Assembly: GCA_965153455.1 (NCBI GenBank)
Contig: OZ234496.1
Location: 1,984,001 to 2,048,000, forward strand
Reading direction: 5' to 3'
Length of the DNA: 64,000 bases
From: Sphagnum compactum
Lineage: Eukaryota > Bryophyta > Sphagnopsida > Sphagnales
Shown here: positions 1-13,513 of the stretch, in pieces
Layout: each line of letters starts with the position of its first letter
Position numbering within the stretch: the first letter of the stretch is position 1
Program-made: the position numbers and the translations under genes
The notes under the pieces: model-generated
The model's input: only the letters and a program-made list of their open reading frames with translations
The model's database searches: none
Told to the model about the DNA's origin: nothing

Positions 1-194
1 TAATGGACTTGTATTATCATGTTTCCTCTTGTAACGTTTATTCCTACCCACAGTGCAATTGTCTTGACCAAGTCAAAAACAATAGTTTCACAACAATAGA
101 TATCTGTACCACAACTACAAAACAATACATTGAGAATCAGAACATTGATGGTAAGGGACACCCATTTTTCAGAAAAGCTAGTTGCAGCTCATAC

Positions 195-2034
195 CTCCAA
201 ATGGTTGATGCTACGGGGGCGTAGAAATTCATGGGAGCGCACCCCCCGAGGGTCAAGCTCATGAGAGTAGCTCTTTTTATCAGTGAGTAGTTTTCCTTTG
301 CGAGGGCGAGATGTCATTCGGAGCAGAGCTTGAAATCGAGGTGACTCTGTCTCCTTTACCCCCTCTCCTGGACTTGTTGGACTCTGTCCCACCATACCAT
401 AATTCTTCACCACTAGAATCAAAACCCAGAGGAATCTCCCTGCTAGAGGGCAAGATCCTATGGCCAGACATACAAAGAATAAAGCAATTTGTGAAGGGCA
501 AGATCCTATGGCCAAATTTCAGAAGAATAAAGCAATTCACAAATTTGAGATCTCTCATTCACATTATAAGCATCTTGAAGTAAGGTTCATGGCCTACTCC
601 AAATGCATTGCAGAAACATGTCTTAGACATACCTCACATTCTTGCATAGCAGCTTCAGAACTTTTCAGATCCATAGAGGCCCCTGAATTGCCAAAGGAAA
701 CAGGATAGATGTCAAAAAATGAGGCTAGAACAATCCCCAGAACTGACTGAGAGTTGTCCTATAAAGAGCTCTACGGGCCATGAAGTTTTGATGCACAGAA
801 ATGGGAGTCTGATTTTTCCTAGAAGATACATCCATAAAGCTGAGTGGCGAAGGCATGATGGCATATTATGTAACATGAGTGGCATTGCACAAGAGTCCTT
901 ACAATGGTCACTACCACAACTGCAAAACATGAAAACATCCCATTATGGACAGCACTAGACCAATTACTAATCAAGACACAACATGGTCTACTTGAGTATA
1001 AAGCTATCAGAAGTCCCAATATTTCTCCACGTAAGCATCACTAAACTGTATCATCAATGCTTGATAATGACTAAGAAGCATGTGGAGTTAAGGGCATCTA
1101 TTGTCTTACCGTCTTGTGGAGATGTGCTTAACGTGGGCTGGTTATTCCAGCATGTGAATTCAGGAAAGGACTGGCACGCAGTAGATGTCCTGTCAAAACT
1201 GCTGTCCACATTCACACAACTACTAGTCGCAGAATTGTCAACTCCACTAGCAGACTCTTTGCCAAAGCTTCCACTTGGGGATACGGTGCTTTCAACCTCT
1301 TGAGAGGAAACTCTCCCTGGATTACTGATCCTTTTGCTCCGCTGTAATTTCTTCACAATTGAGGACCCAGGACTATCATCCTTTTGAGGACTAGAGTCCA
1401 TCTGCTGTGCTTCCATAAATTTAGCTTTCCTGACAGTGCTATCTTTTGGCGAAACAGAGTTACGGGCATGAACCTTTGAAGCTCTCCTGATGCCTGATGT
1501 CTGCCTAGTTGATGTTTCTCCTTTTGATGAGTTTGGCGCAGCACCCTCACCTATGCGACCATCGTTTCCAGTACCAAACCGGCTCTGGAGAGTTCCAGTA
1601 AATAGTGGCCCAGATTGTGTGCTTGGTGCAAACAGAGGTCCTGATCGTGTCTTGATCCTGTTCAACCCCAATGAGTTCACAAGAATTGAAGATGCTAGTG
1701 TGAAATCCTCAATGAGGATGGGTGCTGAAATTTCCATTTCAACCTCCTCAGTCACAGGAGTCTTTCCAGCTCCTACACTTCGCCGACTTTTATCCTTGCC
1801 TAGTCTACCTGATTTCTCCTTCCCTTCTTTGACCACTTTCTCCTCAGGAACATCATCTTTCACCCAGCTTAGCAAAGTGTGTGAACTTCGCCGCCCAGAT
1901 TTTCTGCCGCCAACTCCACTATCTTCACCACCTTTCCACTGTTTGTTTCCTTCCTTACCAGCACCATCTTTTTTCTTACTTGCCCCATCCTTGCTTACAA
2001 TCAATCCAACTGCAGACCTTCCAAATGGTCCCAT
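195..2034 (-). CDS. IREH1/IRE-like AGC serine/threonine kinase, N-terminal part (gene runs off the left edge)
   Basis: Two exons are readable. Exon 1110-2034 encodes a Ser/Lys-rich N-terminus with the family motif LGLNRIKTRSGPLF at about residues 122-135 and a second SGPLF at 141-145. It ends at a strong donor, GACG|GTAAGA. Exon 195-412 follows an acceptor ending TTCTAG, the phases match (1 to 1), and it reads KETESPRFQALLRMTS with ...HELDPRGVR downstream, a block I recall from the Arabidopsis IRE/IREH1 family (root-hair elongation kinases related to animal MAST kinases). It ends at GAG|GTATGA. The catalytic domain must lie left of base 1. The start is uncertain: ATG 2034 (MGPFGRSAVG) follows a possible 3' splice site at 2040, and an in-frame ATG also exists at 2097. 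The family assignment is firm; a specific orthologue (IRE, IREH1 or IRE3) cannot be chosen without the kinase domain. Confidence 0.85.
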
Positions 2035-4130
2035 ATGGACTGCCCACCAGAAGAAACCCAAAAAGAATTTCTTCTTAAATTGAATCCCTGTGAGCAAGGC
2101 TCACAAAATGAAACAAGACATGGTGCAGCTACAGGGCCTGTAGCACCACATCCCACATACTCGAGATGTTGTCAAAATCCACTCATTGTCTCAGTCAAAA
2201 TATTGCACTAATCTTTTCTATCAAAATCCTCCATCACAAAATTTCTGCATAATGGGGATGATTGCTTTCAGAAATCCCAACTTTCAACATGTGTCAGAAA
2301 ATGGCTCCTACACTTTGATATCCTCTCTATTGGTCCTGCTAAACAAGAACAACCAGCCTACACAAAGTTGGAATTCATAGCACTCCATCATGATAACCTA
2401 TCCTTTACAACCTAATGCTCTACACAACTGAACCCTCCTAACACCACAGAAAGTCCTAACTTGAAGACATCTCAGCAGTACAGTTGCCATGTGGGAAATC
2501 AGGGAGCTCCACATTGACCAAAATATCAATCAAAAACCCTCACATGAAATCACATTGCTGTAGTGGTGAGTGGTCAAACTTGGGGATCTCAGTCCACTCC
2601 TAACTCTATATCAAAATCGCAAACCAAAAACATTTTTGTGATGATATCAGAATCAGATACCAACAAAAACAGTGAGATTTGATCTGTTTCAAGCTCAAGA
2701 GTTTGAGCTTGAAAACCTTGTCAGTAGATAAGCAGTGGGTGAGACTAGTAACACCCCAGTCATTATTCTTTCTCACAACCAATATCAGATTTAAGGTTTC
2801 AAATAATATATATCCAGTCTTGACAGCATCATCTGAGATAGTTTCACTGGATAAGATTGATCTACTTGAGGGAAAAAAAAAGTTTTGTCTCTTGGGCAGA
2901 ATCAGACTGGTTAAAGGTGCATACATGTAGAGCTGAAATCAATCAGAAAAAATCTCTATTTGCCAAAGGCACCGCTCAACAGACCCTGGGCAAGAATTTT
3001 CCTCACACCAAACCTAAATGCTGCACAACATTCATAGCTAAATAGATGAATGAATCCACATAGAAGACCAAGAAAAACAGGGAGTCCACAGACTCTGCCA
3101 CCCAACTTTACTAAACCCCATATCAAAACAGTTGACGGAGACAACAGATAAGCACCACAACTGATGCAAGAATATCAGAGGAGAAAACCATCTGAAACTC
3201 TAATTCTGATGTTGGTTACACATGCATAACCATTTGAAACCCTAATTCTGATGTTGGTTACACATGCATTCTCTCTCTCTCTCTCTCTCTCTCCCTAATT
3301 CTGATGTTGGTTACACATGCATTCTCTCTCTCTCTCTCTCTCTCTCTAAACCGCCAAGATCCGTATCTCCGCCGTCATAAAACCTAGTATTTAAGAGAAT
3401 ACGAGATTGCAGAGTTACACATGCATTCCTCAGAAGAAAAAACGACGGCATGCCAAAAACAAAAAAAAGAGTCTAAAAAGATACCTGGTCATCCGTTGTC
3501 GCCCATGAATTATATTTTTCCCCCCAGATTCGAAGAAACAGAAACCTTCCACTCACTCCAGCCCACCTTTCTGTATTATCGCTTCTCCTCCTCCGATTCC
3601 TCCACTACTCCCCTCACCGCCCGCCCCCCCCGTCCGAGCAGGCAACAGCATCGCGCTTCAAAACCCTAAAAAAGCAGAGAAGGAACAAAAGAAAGGAAAG
3701 GATCAAAACCTAATAAGTACCCCAAAACCGCGTCACCACAACCACTCACTCACCCACCCACCCACCCACAACCACCTGGTGAAGACCACCCGAGCAAACA
3801 CACACACACACATAATCTCCATCCCCATTCTTCTTCTTCTTTTTTCTGGATCTTCAGAAACACAAGTGGTACAAGCAGTTGCAGTAACAGATAAACAACC
3901 GTAATAGCAAATGAAGAGACGGAAGACAACGATGGTGGTGCTGATGCTGGTGCTGATGGTGCTCGTCGTCGTTGTGGGTAGCCGCGATGGCAGCATCTAC
4001 CGTTGCACCTTCTTCTTGGTGCTGTTGTCCGCGGGGGGGTTTCGCTGCGATTGCGGGAAAATACTCAAAGACGACGAAAGTACGCGTCGCGCTGTGTAAA
4101 AGATGCCATTGGTTGACCAACGACTACAAC
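2035..4130. other. Upstream/leader region of the IREH1-like gene
   Basis: No convincing coding exon was found. From about 3360 to 4130 the DNA is richer in GC and C/T tracts than the desert beyond, with a (CA)n run near 3800. This fits a promoter and non-coding first exon(s) for the minus-strand kinase gene. A 62-codon plus-strand ORF at 3911-4099 is hydrophobic but resembles nothing I know. Confidence 0.35.
3201..3347. repeat. Three copies of a 27-bp unit, two followed by (CT)n
   Basis: The unit begins taattctgatgttggttaca and ends catgcat. Copies start at 3201, 3243 and 3296. The last two are each followed by a long CT run, so the array grew as unit plus microsatellite. Confidence 0.9.
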
Positions 4131-4164
4131 CAATAAAGTGCAGGGCCCTCTTTCCGTGTGAGTT

Positions 4165-4965
4165 TTTTTTTAATTAAAATTTCAATAGCCAAATTTCAAC
4201 CAAATTTTTTAAGAATTTTTTCAAATTATTTTATGCATGGTTCAAGTAGGTAGCCAAAAACATTGAAGGACATTAATATTTTAAAAAATTACTCTAGTAT
4301 TTTGCTGGATGATCGCCACTTTGGTTCCATCAGAAAATTGAACCAGCACCTACCTACCAGTGCACCATGAAGGATGAATGGTAAGTGGTCAGGAAACAGT
4401 TTTCTGTTGAGATCCAGTTAGTTCCCTAGTTAACTTAACCATGGTGCTTAGCTCTCAGTGGCTTTGTTTTTTTCCTACCTACCTGCTAACAACAACAACC
4501 CACAAGCAGGTTGTTACTAGGTAGGTAGTAAAAAACAGCCCTTACCTATGAATTAACCATCTACTTACCTAATAGTAACCTATCATTTTCCTACCTAACT
4601 ACCTATATATGAAACCTATTTCTTAATCAACATTGTTACCAAGGTGAAAGCAAATATTAACTCAGTTGAGGGTTCATCCACAACTGAGTAATAAGGGGCA
4701 TCATCCAATGGATGGTGCACTGATGGATGATCTGCTCCCCTCTCTCTCTCTCTCTCTCTCAATCATCATCACCTTTCTCTTTGGACAATGAATTTTTGTG
4801 GTACTTTTGAAAGTGTTGGGTAAAGCTCCCAGGCTGGGTGGGGGCATTATCAAAATAAGGGTCCTATTTTTGGCTACCTACTTAGTTGAAGCATGTACAA
4901 AAATCTAGCAATTTTGCTTAAATTTTGGCTGAATTCTAGCTATTGAAAATCTCCCCCAAAAAATT
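4165..4965. mobile_element. Foldback/MITE-like element with ~100-bp imperfect inverted ends
   Basis: The left arm (about 4165-4271, containing ttcaatagcc ... gtaggtagccaaaaa ... ggac) is the imperfect reverse complement of the right arm (about 4860-4965, gtcc ... tttttggctacctac ... gctattgaaa). I judge the arms roughly 70% identical. The interior holds a second, smaller foldback (4468-4535, built on CTACCTACCT / AGGTAGGTAG) and a (CT)n run near 4739. There is no coding capacity. Long inverted ends without an ORF suit a Mutator-type or foldback MITE, but I could not define a target duplication. Confidence 0.6.
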
Positions 4966-4985
4966 ATCTTTTAGCACTTTTTTTT

Positions 4986-7900
4986 CAAAAAAAAATTGGC
5001 TATATATTGCCAAAAAAATGAATGGTTTATCTTTCTTACACAATATTGTTAGGAAAAATAATGTGATGTAGTGGTTAGAATCCCACTTTCAGTTTGAGGT
5101 TCAATTTTTTTTTTCAATTTTTTAAAGGACAAAATGGAATGAAATAAATTAGCCTTTAAACAACTTCTTCAAACTAGTTGTCCCAAAAAGAAAAGGACTT
5201 CCCATGAAAAAGCCAACTAGGTGGTAGCCCAAAACGAGTCCCCCAAGGAGCAACCTAATTATTAGGTGAACATCGGCAATGACAATGTGAACCTAACTAT
5301 TGTGAGCACAAATAAATCTTTTTAAAATATTTTTGCTAGGTAGACAAAATATTCTTGCCACGTATACAAAAATATAATGTCTACATGGCAAAATTTTCCA
5401 TCTATATCAAAGGAACATTTCAATCACATAAATAATACTTTCCTAACTTTGTTTAAAGGTAAGAATAAAAGGAAATAATTAGATCACCCATTATAATGTT
5501 GTCCATTATTATTCCATATTTAACTAACACAATCAATTTAATGTGTGATTTTTCACGCAATGAAACGTGATTCATACATACCAAATTTATGAATCAACAA
5601 TAATTCAATCTTTTAGCAAATCAAAACATACTAAATTATAACAATAAAACCTGGCACCATTTTTGGCCTTCAAATGAAACACATAACATCATCTTAAGTG
5701 TCACAATGAACATTATTTTGTTACAAAATTTGGTGTCGCTTCTAATTATCATTCTTACCTGCATAAATGTTAAAAAATGAACCAATAAGTGACAAACTTC
5801 ATCACAACTCCAAATTGAAAAAGAATGAAAATTTCAAATTGTTCACAAATGTGACATGTTACAATTCATGTGTTTACATGGCACTCATTTCCCCATTTCC
5901 CTATTGAATTTGAAATCATAATCATAAAGTCCATGTAAGTGTAACCAAAAATATATATCAATTGTAATTTCATATTACATCTTGTTTGAAGTTTCACCAA
6001 ATAATCTTTTGTAAATGCATCCATATCTAAGAGAAGGAACCCCCAACGGTGGGTTGAAAGTCGCCACAAGAAACCAACCAACCTCCCATTTAGTCTAATG
6101 TTGTTTTGACATCGTAAATGACAGTGTGCGTCAAACAACCTTCCCATTTTATGTTATGAGCCACAACATTCCATTTGTAGTTGATTTATTAAAACAGAGC
6201 TTATCACATTGAACAAGCTTCGAAGAAGGATAAGTTATCATACATTGAAAACAAAACCTATTTCCTCAAGGGACTTCACCTCATCTTATGAAAGATTGGT
6301 CCCTTTTTAAATAGGCTGCATAGACAGAACCATTAATCCATTTACTACAACTACCCCCCACACAATGATTCATGTCCTATGCACATAATCAAAACTTGTG
6401 AAGCTTGTGGGTGCAACTATGAACTATGAGGACAAACCAAAGTAAGTAAAGGCAAGAACATTGATGGCAATCAAATTGGTCATAATCCTTGCGATACAAG
6501 AATGGTTGGTGATTTTTGGCAATGTTGAACACTTGATGCGCAAGGTCAAAGGACATCATTCTATATGCCAAATTCCATCTCCTCAAGGAGCTTCCAAGAC
6601 CTCAACACTTCCATTGGCAATATACATAACCTCATATCAATCAACATTATGAGAATGCCATTAAATTTGCACATGTGATTTTTCAAGTTGGTTGTTGACA
6701 CATGGGCGAACAAAATTGACATGATGGTGCCTATGTGAATCCCCTTCTGATCTTGAAAACAAGTTTTTGTTTTGTTTTACAAAAGCCAAAGATTTCCCCT
6801 TCCATATGTGCGATTCTTATTGTGAAATATGAGTTTGGTGCATATTTCAGCATTGTGTCTACAAGTTGTTTCAAATCATTAAATTAACTTGTTTTATGTA
6901 GGAAAAGCTCACTCTTATCAAGCCCCTAACTTGATGGACCACCTTTCTTGAAATGGTAGTACAATGTTGTTTACTTGAAATCTTGAACATAATCATTAAA
7001 AGTTGCAATGTATAAGCAAGTTCCCATTTTCCCTGATTGTTGAAACCATATGTTATGCAAAGTTTTTAAGGGGTTGCAAGTGGGCATGTCCATAAGCTCC
7101 TCCATAATGGATTTTTACAAAAATAATATATGTATGTTCACATCAAGTGTTCAACATTGCCAAAAATACAAGATGGGATGGAAAGTGGGAAGGAGGGATG
7201 GAAAAGTTAGATATATCATAAAACCTCCCAATTGTCTAACACATAGGTGCACAAACTTTCCAACTTTTGCAACCCAGTTACATTCACAACCCCCAAGGAA
7301 TACCACCAATAGTGAATAATTACAGAACAACCATATGATATTTCTAACAAGGTGGCATTCTTATATTTATACGACAAGGTCTTATGTTGTTCTCACATCT
7401 CCCATTTGATTTGTTGTTTTGTGTGTCTATCCATGCATTGAATTTAGTGGAAGTAACATGTTCACTCTTTATTGACCATGGGTTCATTAGGAACCCCACT
7501 ACCATACATGATTCGTACGATGTTCCAATTTGCTTGAATGTTGTCAACCATGAAGCCCTTGAAGTTTAGATTAAAAACACGTTTTTATCAACATCACCTT
7601 GTTTAACTTTCGCCACATGACACATTGAACATCTATTTCTTCAAATTGCATGTCACAAATGTAATTGTCATCAATTTATAATAAATTAAATCATACACAT
7701 GGTAGGTGAAGGTCGTCCAAACTTGGACATGTTTCACATGATCAAACATTAAAATCAATGTTTTTAATTTGATTTTTGTCCATTTGTTAAGTAATAAACT
7801 AATGAGGACACCTAAGAATATTTGTATAATGAACAAATGAATGTGAATGATTTTAAAACCACCAAAAATTTGATGGAGGTGTATTTAGATCAAAATATGT

Positions 7901-10900
7901 AAAAATGAGATTTTTTGGGATAAAAGACAACAATAAGTGGAATAAAGTAAATTACGATGACGTTGAATGGCATTTTAATGAAAAAAAAAGATTGGACTTA
8001 AAAATGAAAATTCATTATTTTAATCAATGACCATTTGAAATGTTTCAAAAAAAATATGAAATTTGGTAGATAGATAGAAATTATTAATGTGTATTCTTTT
8101 CCAAGATACAATGTGCTAGGCTCAAGCAACACATTCAAAATGATTATAAAATAATTAAATTTTTCTTTGATAGTTTAAAATTTCAATGAAATTTGTGAAG
8201 TATGAATGTATGTTGGTCAATCCTATGGATGTATAAACATTATTGGGGAATGGTCAACAATGGTTACAAACCCTTGTCAATTATATATGTAGGTACATAT
8301 CCATTTACCCCTTAGGGGTGAAAAGTTAGATAGTTGATTTAGATAGTCAAATGTTCAAGGAACCTCCATAACTAAACATCACAAAGAACTTCAAATATGA
8401 AAGAACCTTGAGAATGCAAAGTTTTTCATTTTAACCTTTGCTTAAGTTGGTAGAGATTTCAATTGGGTTTTTTAATTGAATGTAATTGTGAGTCGTAGTT
8501 GTAGGTTGCAACATTGCAACACCACAACTTTTTTCTTTCAAACAACTTGCATTGCATTTTTGAAAGATGGCATTGCAACAAAATATTGCTTGATGATCGT
8601 TTTTTATTTCAAAGCTTGTTGTTGTAGTTTGTATGTAGCTTGTAGCTCATAGAAAGAATCAAATGGTATGAGATTTTAGGGTGTTCAAGGTTTAAGCTTG
8701 CAAATAATGAAAATTAAAAAGACAAGAGATGTTCAAAGTGATTATACACAAGTATGATGAACCATATTTTGATGAGTTGTTTTTTTGCCTTACTTATAAT
8801 TCTAAAGACATGTGATTTACATTAGGGCACAAAACCTCTCACACAAAAGTGGGAAGAAATTGTTTTGCTTGTAATGCCATTGTCATCACATGTGAGTCGT
8901 CATGGGTTTGCAATGTTTGCACATTACATAACTTGGTGTGCTAATTTCTTTATGTAAGGCCCCTAGATAAATCTAGATTTGTTCATTTGTCTTATTAGAA
9001 AGGTTCATTGGGTAGGTGGCATATTTACTTCAATTAATTAACAAGTATAAGGTTTGGATATTGCAACTATTGGAAATTTCAATTTCACATGTGTTCATTT
9101 TTTATACATATGGATGTTTACAAAAATATTCATTTCATCTTTTGTGTTCAATTTGCCAATTTCATAATGTGATTTATTTATTTGTATTTCACAATAATAA
9201 AGATTTCATTTTGTCCATTGCAACATATTATGCATGTGTACAAAGGTGATGGGTGGTTTTTCTAAGGCAAACTTTTTGGGACTTCAAGAGCTTCAGTAAT
9301 TACTTCCGAAGGTTAACTTTTCAATTGGATTGAAAGAACCAACTAAAAATAGAAACCCATGACATGGTTTGTAAAATAAAAAGAACCCATACATATAGCA
9401 ACTTCTTTTTCTATTAGTAGAAAATTGGTTTTGCAATAGACCTTAAAATATGAAAAACCTACAACTTGACAAGGTATGTAAAATAGACAAAACAATGTTT
9501 ATTGGTATCTAGATATGATAATAATAGGTTTTAAAAGACTTGAAACTGCGATTTTTTAGGGATTCAAATAACTACACAACATTGGTATAGACCTTAAGCT
9601 ACATAGATTTTGATAAAATAAAAATAAAGACTAAGATCATTAGAATCAAGATTAATACCAAATTTTGGTAATACTTCTTGTGGGAATCAATGGATGGCTT
9701 AGAGTTCACAACCAAATTATCCTATGTATTTTAATAAGTAACAAGGCTCCTTTCTTTTCACGAGTAGACCTTGAGAATTTTGCTACACAACAAGAAGACG
9801 CAAGTTATCACACATCTTCAAATTTCATCATGTCAACTTTGTGTAAAAAAATTGTCATAATTTGTTCATAATTTGTTGTTTCAAAGGTGGGTTCCCAAAA
9901 AAATAATTGGGCTAGGTTTTTGGCACAAATTAGCCAAAATTTTCATTCATTTTTTATTTAAAAAAGATTGTTTATTAGCTCCATCAAGTCAAGGAAGAGA
10001 ATTCACAGACTTATGCAATGTTTGGATACAATTTTGCTTTACAAATTTGTGGATGACACCTAAAGTCATAGGCCCCCAAAGATGTGAAATCGTAAGTGCA
10101 AGTTGTAAATTTCTCAAAACACAGGTCCATTCCACCATATAAGGTGTAATCTATGGTTCTTTATTGGCCCTACCTTGTAAGGCAAGGATGTTGTGTTGAG
10201 ATCAGTATAAAGTATAATAGCTTCAAGGGATTTTGTCCCCTAAAAACTAGGTGAGATGATTCATCCTAATTTGGTTGTAAAAATAATCACATTCATTTTT
10301 GTTGCCACCACCTCAAATTTGCACTTAGCCCCAAGTGACTTTGTCACCAATCCATAATCCACAATATTTTATATACAAAACTTTTTTCAAAAATAATTAT
10401 GACACCCATCATATGCAAAAATTCATGTAATTCTTTCAAAATGTGACAATGTGATTGAAAACATTCAAATACACATGTTACGATCTGTTGTAATCTGAGA
10501 TCCCTTTTAATTTTTTCATAACTAATGTGATGTTAAAAAATGAAAAAAAATCATGACAAATTTTCTTTTACAACAACATGATGATGTATATTAAAATAGA
10601 TTAAAATTTGATTTTTTCCCTAGTTATGATCAATTTATTATACAATATCAATTGTTGATATTAAATTAATGGTGGGGCCATTGTGCATAACACAACTTAT
10701 CAAGGATTTACGAAGTAGCTTCTCTCACAAGGATCCCAAAGAATATATAACAAAAAACAACAAGATGTTTGAAGAATATTTTAAGGATACCTATTATAGG
10801 TGATAGCCAAGGTAGTGGGTAGGTGTAAATGTAGCAAAGTTTTAAATTTTCTTTCAAAAATAGTGGGGATGAAAACAACTTATTTTTCTTTTCCTTTTTA

Positions 10901-12890
10901 GCTATTTCGAAGAATACTTGAGCAATATACGAAAATTTATCACAAAAGAAACAATGGTGCCATAGTCTATAACTAGGTAAATAGGTAGGGTGCTCTTTGC
11001 AAGGGGTATTAACCCAGGCCAAAAATGGTGATGAACTATTTTGGGAACAGAAATTTCATGCAGTCAATGGAACGGCCCAAGCATGAACTCAAGGTGCCTT
11101 GCTATTTTTCTTTTTAAGTTTTGAGAGGGGGGGGGGGGGGGGATCTTTTTTCATTTTCCTCTGGTTCCCAATGTATTCCCACTATGTTCCTTTCAAATTC
11201 ACATTAGGTTCTCAATGTGTTCTCCATAACACCTCATTTTATCCCAAATGTTTTGGCAAATGTTGTACTCCTTTCACCAATATATGTGGGCAGAAGGGGA
11301 GGAACTCGACACTTTATACTTCAAAATAGAGCCTTCTATTTTGGGGAACGTCCATAGTTTCATTTTTTTTTTAGTGATGGGCCAATCAAATTGGCTTGTT
11401 GCAAAAGACAAAAAAATTGAACTTAGGAGGCACCTCATCTAATTAATAGGAGAGGTGAATAGGTGAGGTGTTCAAAAACCATAAGATCCATGAAGCACTA
11501 GTATTGTGCAATTCTTCCCATTTGAAAGAACCTCTCGTTCAATTTTGAGATTTTACATTGTGAAGGTTTTCCAAGAAAGGGTTTGAGTTAGGTTCTTCCA
11601 AATTTGAACCTTTAGTAGTTTCAATTTTATCACATATTTTTTAATTCAAAAACCTTTAGATCTGATTTCTTGAATTGGCTCCAATTTTGACTCCATGTAC
11701 ACATTGCACATTCTTCAATGCTAAAAATTATGTGGGTACAAAGTTTTACAACAAATTAAAATCGAAGTCTATCTAAATATAGAGTTAAACAACTAATTAA
11801 AATTTAGGTTAATCTACTTATTTCGTTTTTCAAAAAGTCAATTTTTTAACATGTAAAATAAAATTGCTTATCACTAAACATTATCTTATCACCAAATACT
11901 TTTAAAAATGTTTATCTTCTGTGCTTCATTTTGAGTGATTTAAAATGTTAGGGGAGTGTAATTCATAAGTGGGTTGAGGGTCGAAACTATGTATGTTATT
12001 ACATAGCTATGGAAATCTATGTTCTTGTTTACATAAATGTTTTCTCACCTTTTTATTGTCTATGCATAACTAGTATGCCACACCATTCTCCTACGATGGA
12101 TTTCACATAAACCATACCAAAACTTTTCAAAAGTAAAATATCAATTCCCTTCACAATTCTATTCCATGAAGCTTTATATTCATATAACAACTTATTTTTA
12201 TCAAATGAAGGTTTCCAAGGTCACAAACACACATTTATATACTAACCAAAAGGAAACTAAACAAGAAATTTTCTAAAGTCTATACATCAGATGACTACCC
12301 ATGTGATTTCATATGCATAATAAAATGATAAAAATTTATTCACATAAATTATCATGTGTGAATCAATGCACATTAATGTGCCAAAAACTTTTCACACGAT
12401 TTTCTCATAAATTATCATGTGAAATTCAATGCACCTTAATGTACTAAAAAAAATTCACATAAATTATTATGTGCAAACACCATGACCAAATCATAATTAA
12501 ACTATGAAACCCTACTAACAAATAAATCACCAAATTTACCCGTTAAATAATTACATAGATAATAGTTTAATTACAAATAAATGAAAAAAATAATGAAAAA
12601 ATAACAAGAAAAAAAAAAAAAAGAACTTTTCACTTGAGAAAACACGTTTTTTTTCTTTCTTTGCACACTTGCTATTTTCAAAACTTCTAACTTTTTCATG
12701 TCTTATTCATTCTAAACAATTTAAAATGCTATAGGAGTGCTACTTTCAATTTTATAAATCCTCATTGAACACTAATAGCAACAAAGCAACATGCAAGGAA
12801 TAGAATGTAGTATTCTTGTGTCAGTTCCAACAAAATGATGTCAACTTGGGTCTCTGGGTCACAAGAACCTGACCATGGTTTAAACACTGG
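4986..12890. other. AT-rich gene-free region
   Basis: I see no recognisable gene. The sequence is AT-rich with only short random-looking ORFs. Translations of the minus strand around 5870-7550 have a vaguely transposase-like feel but are broken by many stops, and I cannot name a family. Local features are a 16-G run at 11127-11142 and a short tandem repeat at 12338-12475. Confidence 0.6.
12338..12475. repeat. Short tandem repeat, about 2.5 copies of ~50-65 bp
   Basis: The phrase cacataaattatcatgtg and a following aatgcac-ttaatgt motif recur at about 12342, 12405 and 12455 with base changes. The array lies in non-coding DNA. Confidence 0.6.
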
Positions 12891-13178
12891 TTTTCACAGT
12901 TGTGCCCGGGTTGGACAGATGAAAAAAATGTAAGGCCAGAAAATCATCCCATGTGGGACCCTGCCCGTGACCACCGGCTATCAGCAGTTCCCCGGCGAGC
13001 TCCGCTCCACCGGCGCCTGTCCATCGACAGCGAGTTAATGATGACGGTGACGAGGAGAGTAGCCGTCTTGGGTTTTCCGTCCGCTACTTTGATAGTATCC
13101 AACGGCTTAAGTCCCATCAGAAAGGATCCAAGGGTCCTATGCTTTGTCTAGACTGGTACCCTATTTCGTGAGGTCCAG

Positions 13179-13513
13179 ATGTTGCCACGTTCACAGGCGC
13201 TAGGGTTTATTGTTTATTCAGCGAACAGGGAAGCGAGGAACCGGTGGTTAAAGAAAGAGTCCGTTGGTCGTCGCCCTTTGGTCTTTGTACCCGCCTGCTG
13301 TGAGAGGAATCGCTCTCTCTTTCTGCGGGATTCTCGAGCTCTCTCTGCTCTCTCGGGGTTTCTCGAGGCCGCGTAGCGTAGTACCCGCAGCAGCTTGGGA
13401 ACTGGCAGATCGTTTTGTTTTTGGAAGTTGTGGGTTGGTGAATTACTTCTGTTGGGTGTGGTGGGAAGTCTGTTGTAGAAGTGCCGTGGATTGTGTGTTG
13501 AGAAAAAATAAAA
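13179..13513 (+). promoter_or_regulatory. Promoter and 5' leader of the glycine-rich RNA-binding protein gene
   Basis: The region is GC- and CT-rich compared with the DNA to its left. It contains GCCACGTT (about 13184), a G-box/ABRE-like core, and TAGGGTTTAT (13201-13210), a telo-box-like motif common upstream of plant translation and RNA-binding genes. CT-rich tracts at 13315-13365 look like leader sequence. The transcription start is not determined. Confidence 0.4.

Noticed and set aside
3911-4099. 62-codon hydrophobic plus ORF (MKRRKTTMVVLMLVLMV)
   Set aside because: Signal-peptide-like start but no family, no exon context, and it overlaps the probable leader of the minus-strand kinase gene. 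Left as unproven.
5866-7547. Possible hAT-like transposase on the minus strand
   Set aside because: A few peptide stretches looked suggestive, but stops are dense and no catalytic or dimerisation motif could be placed.
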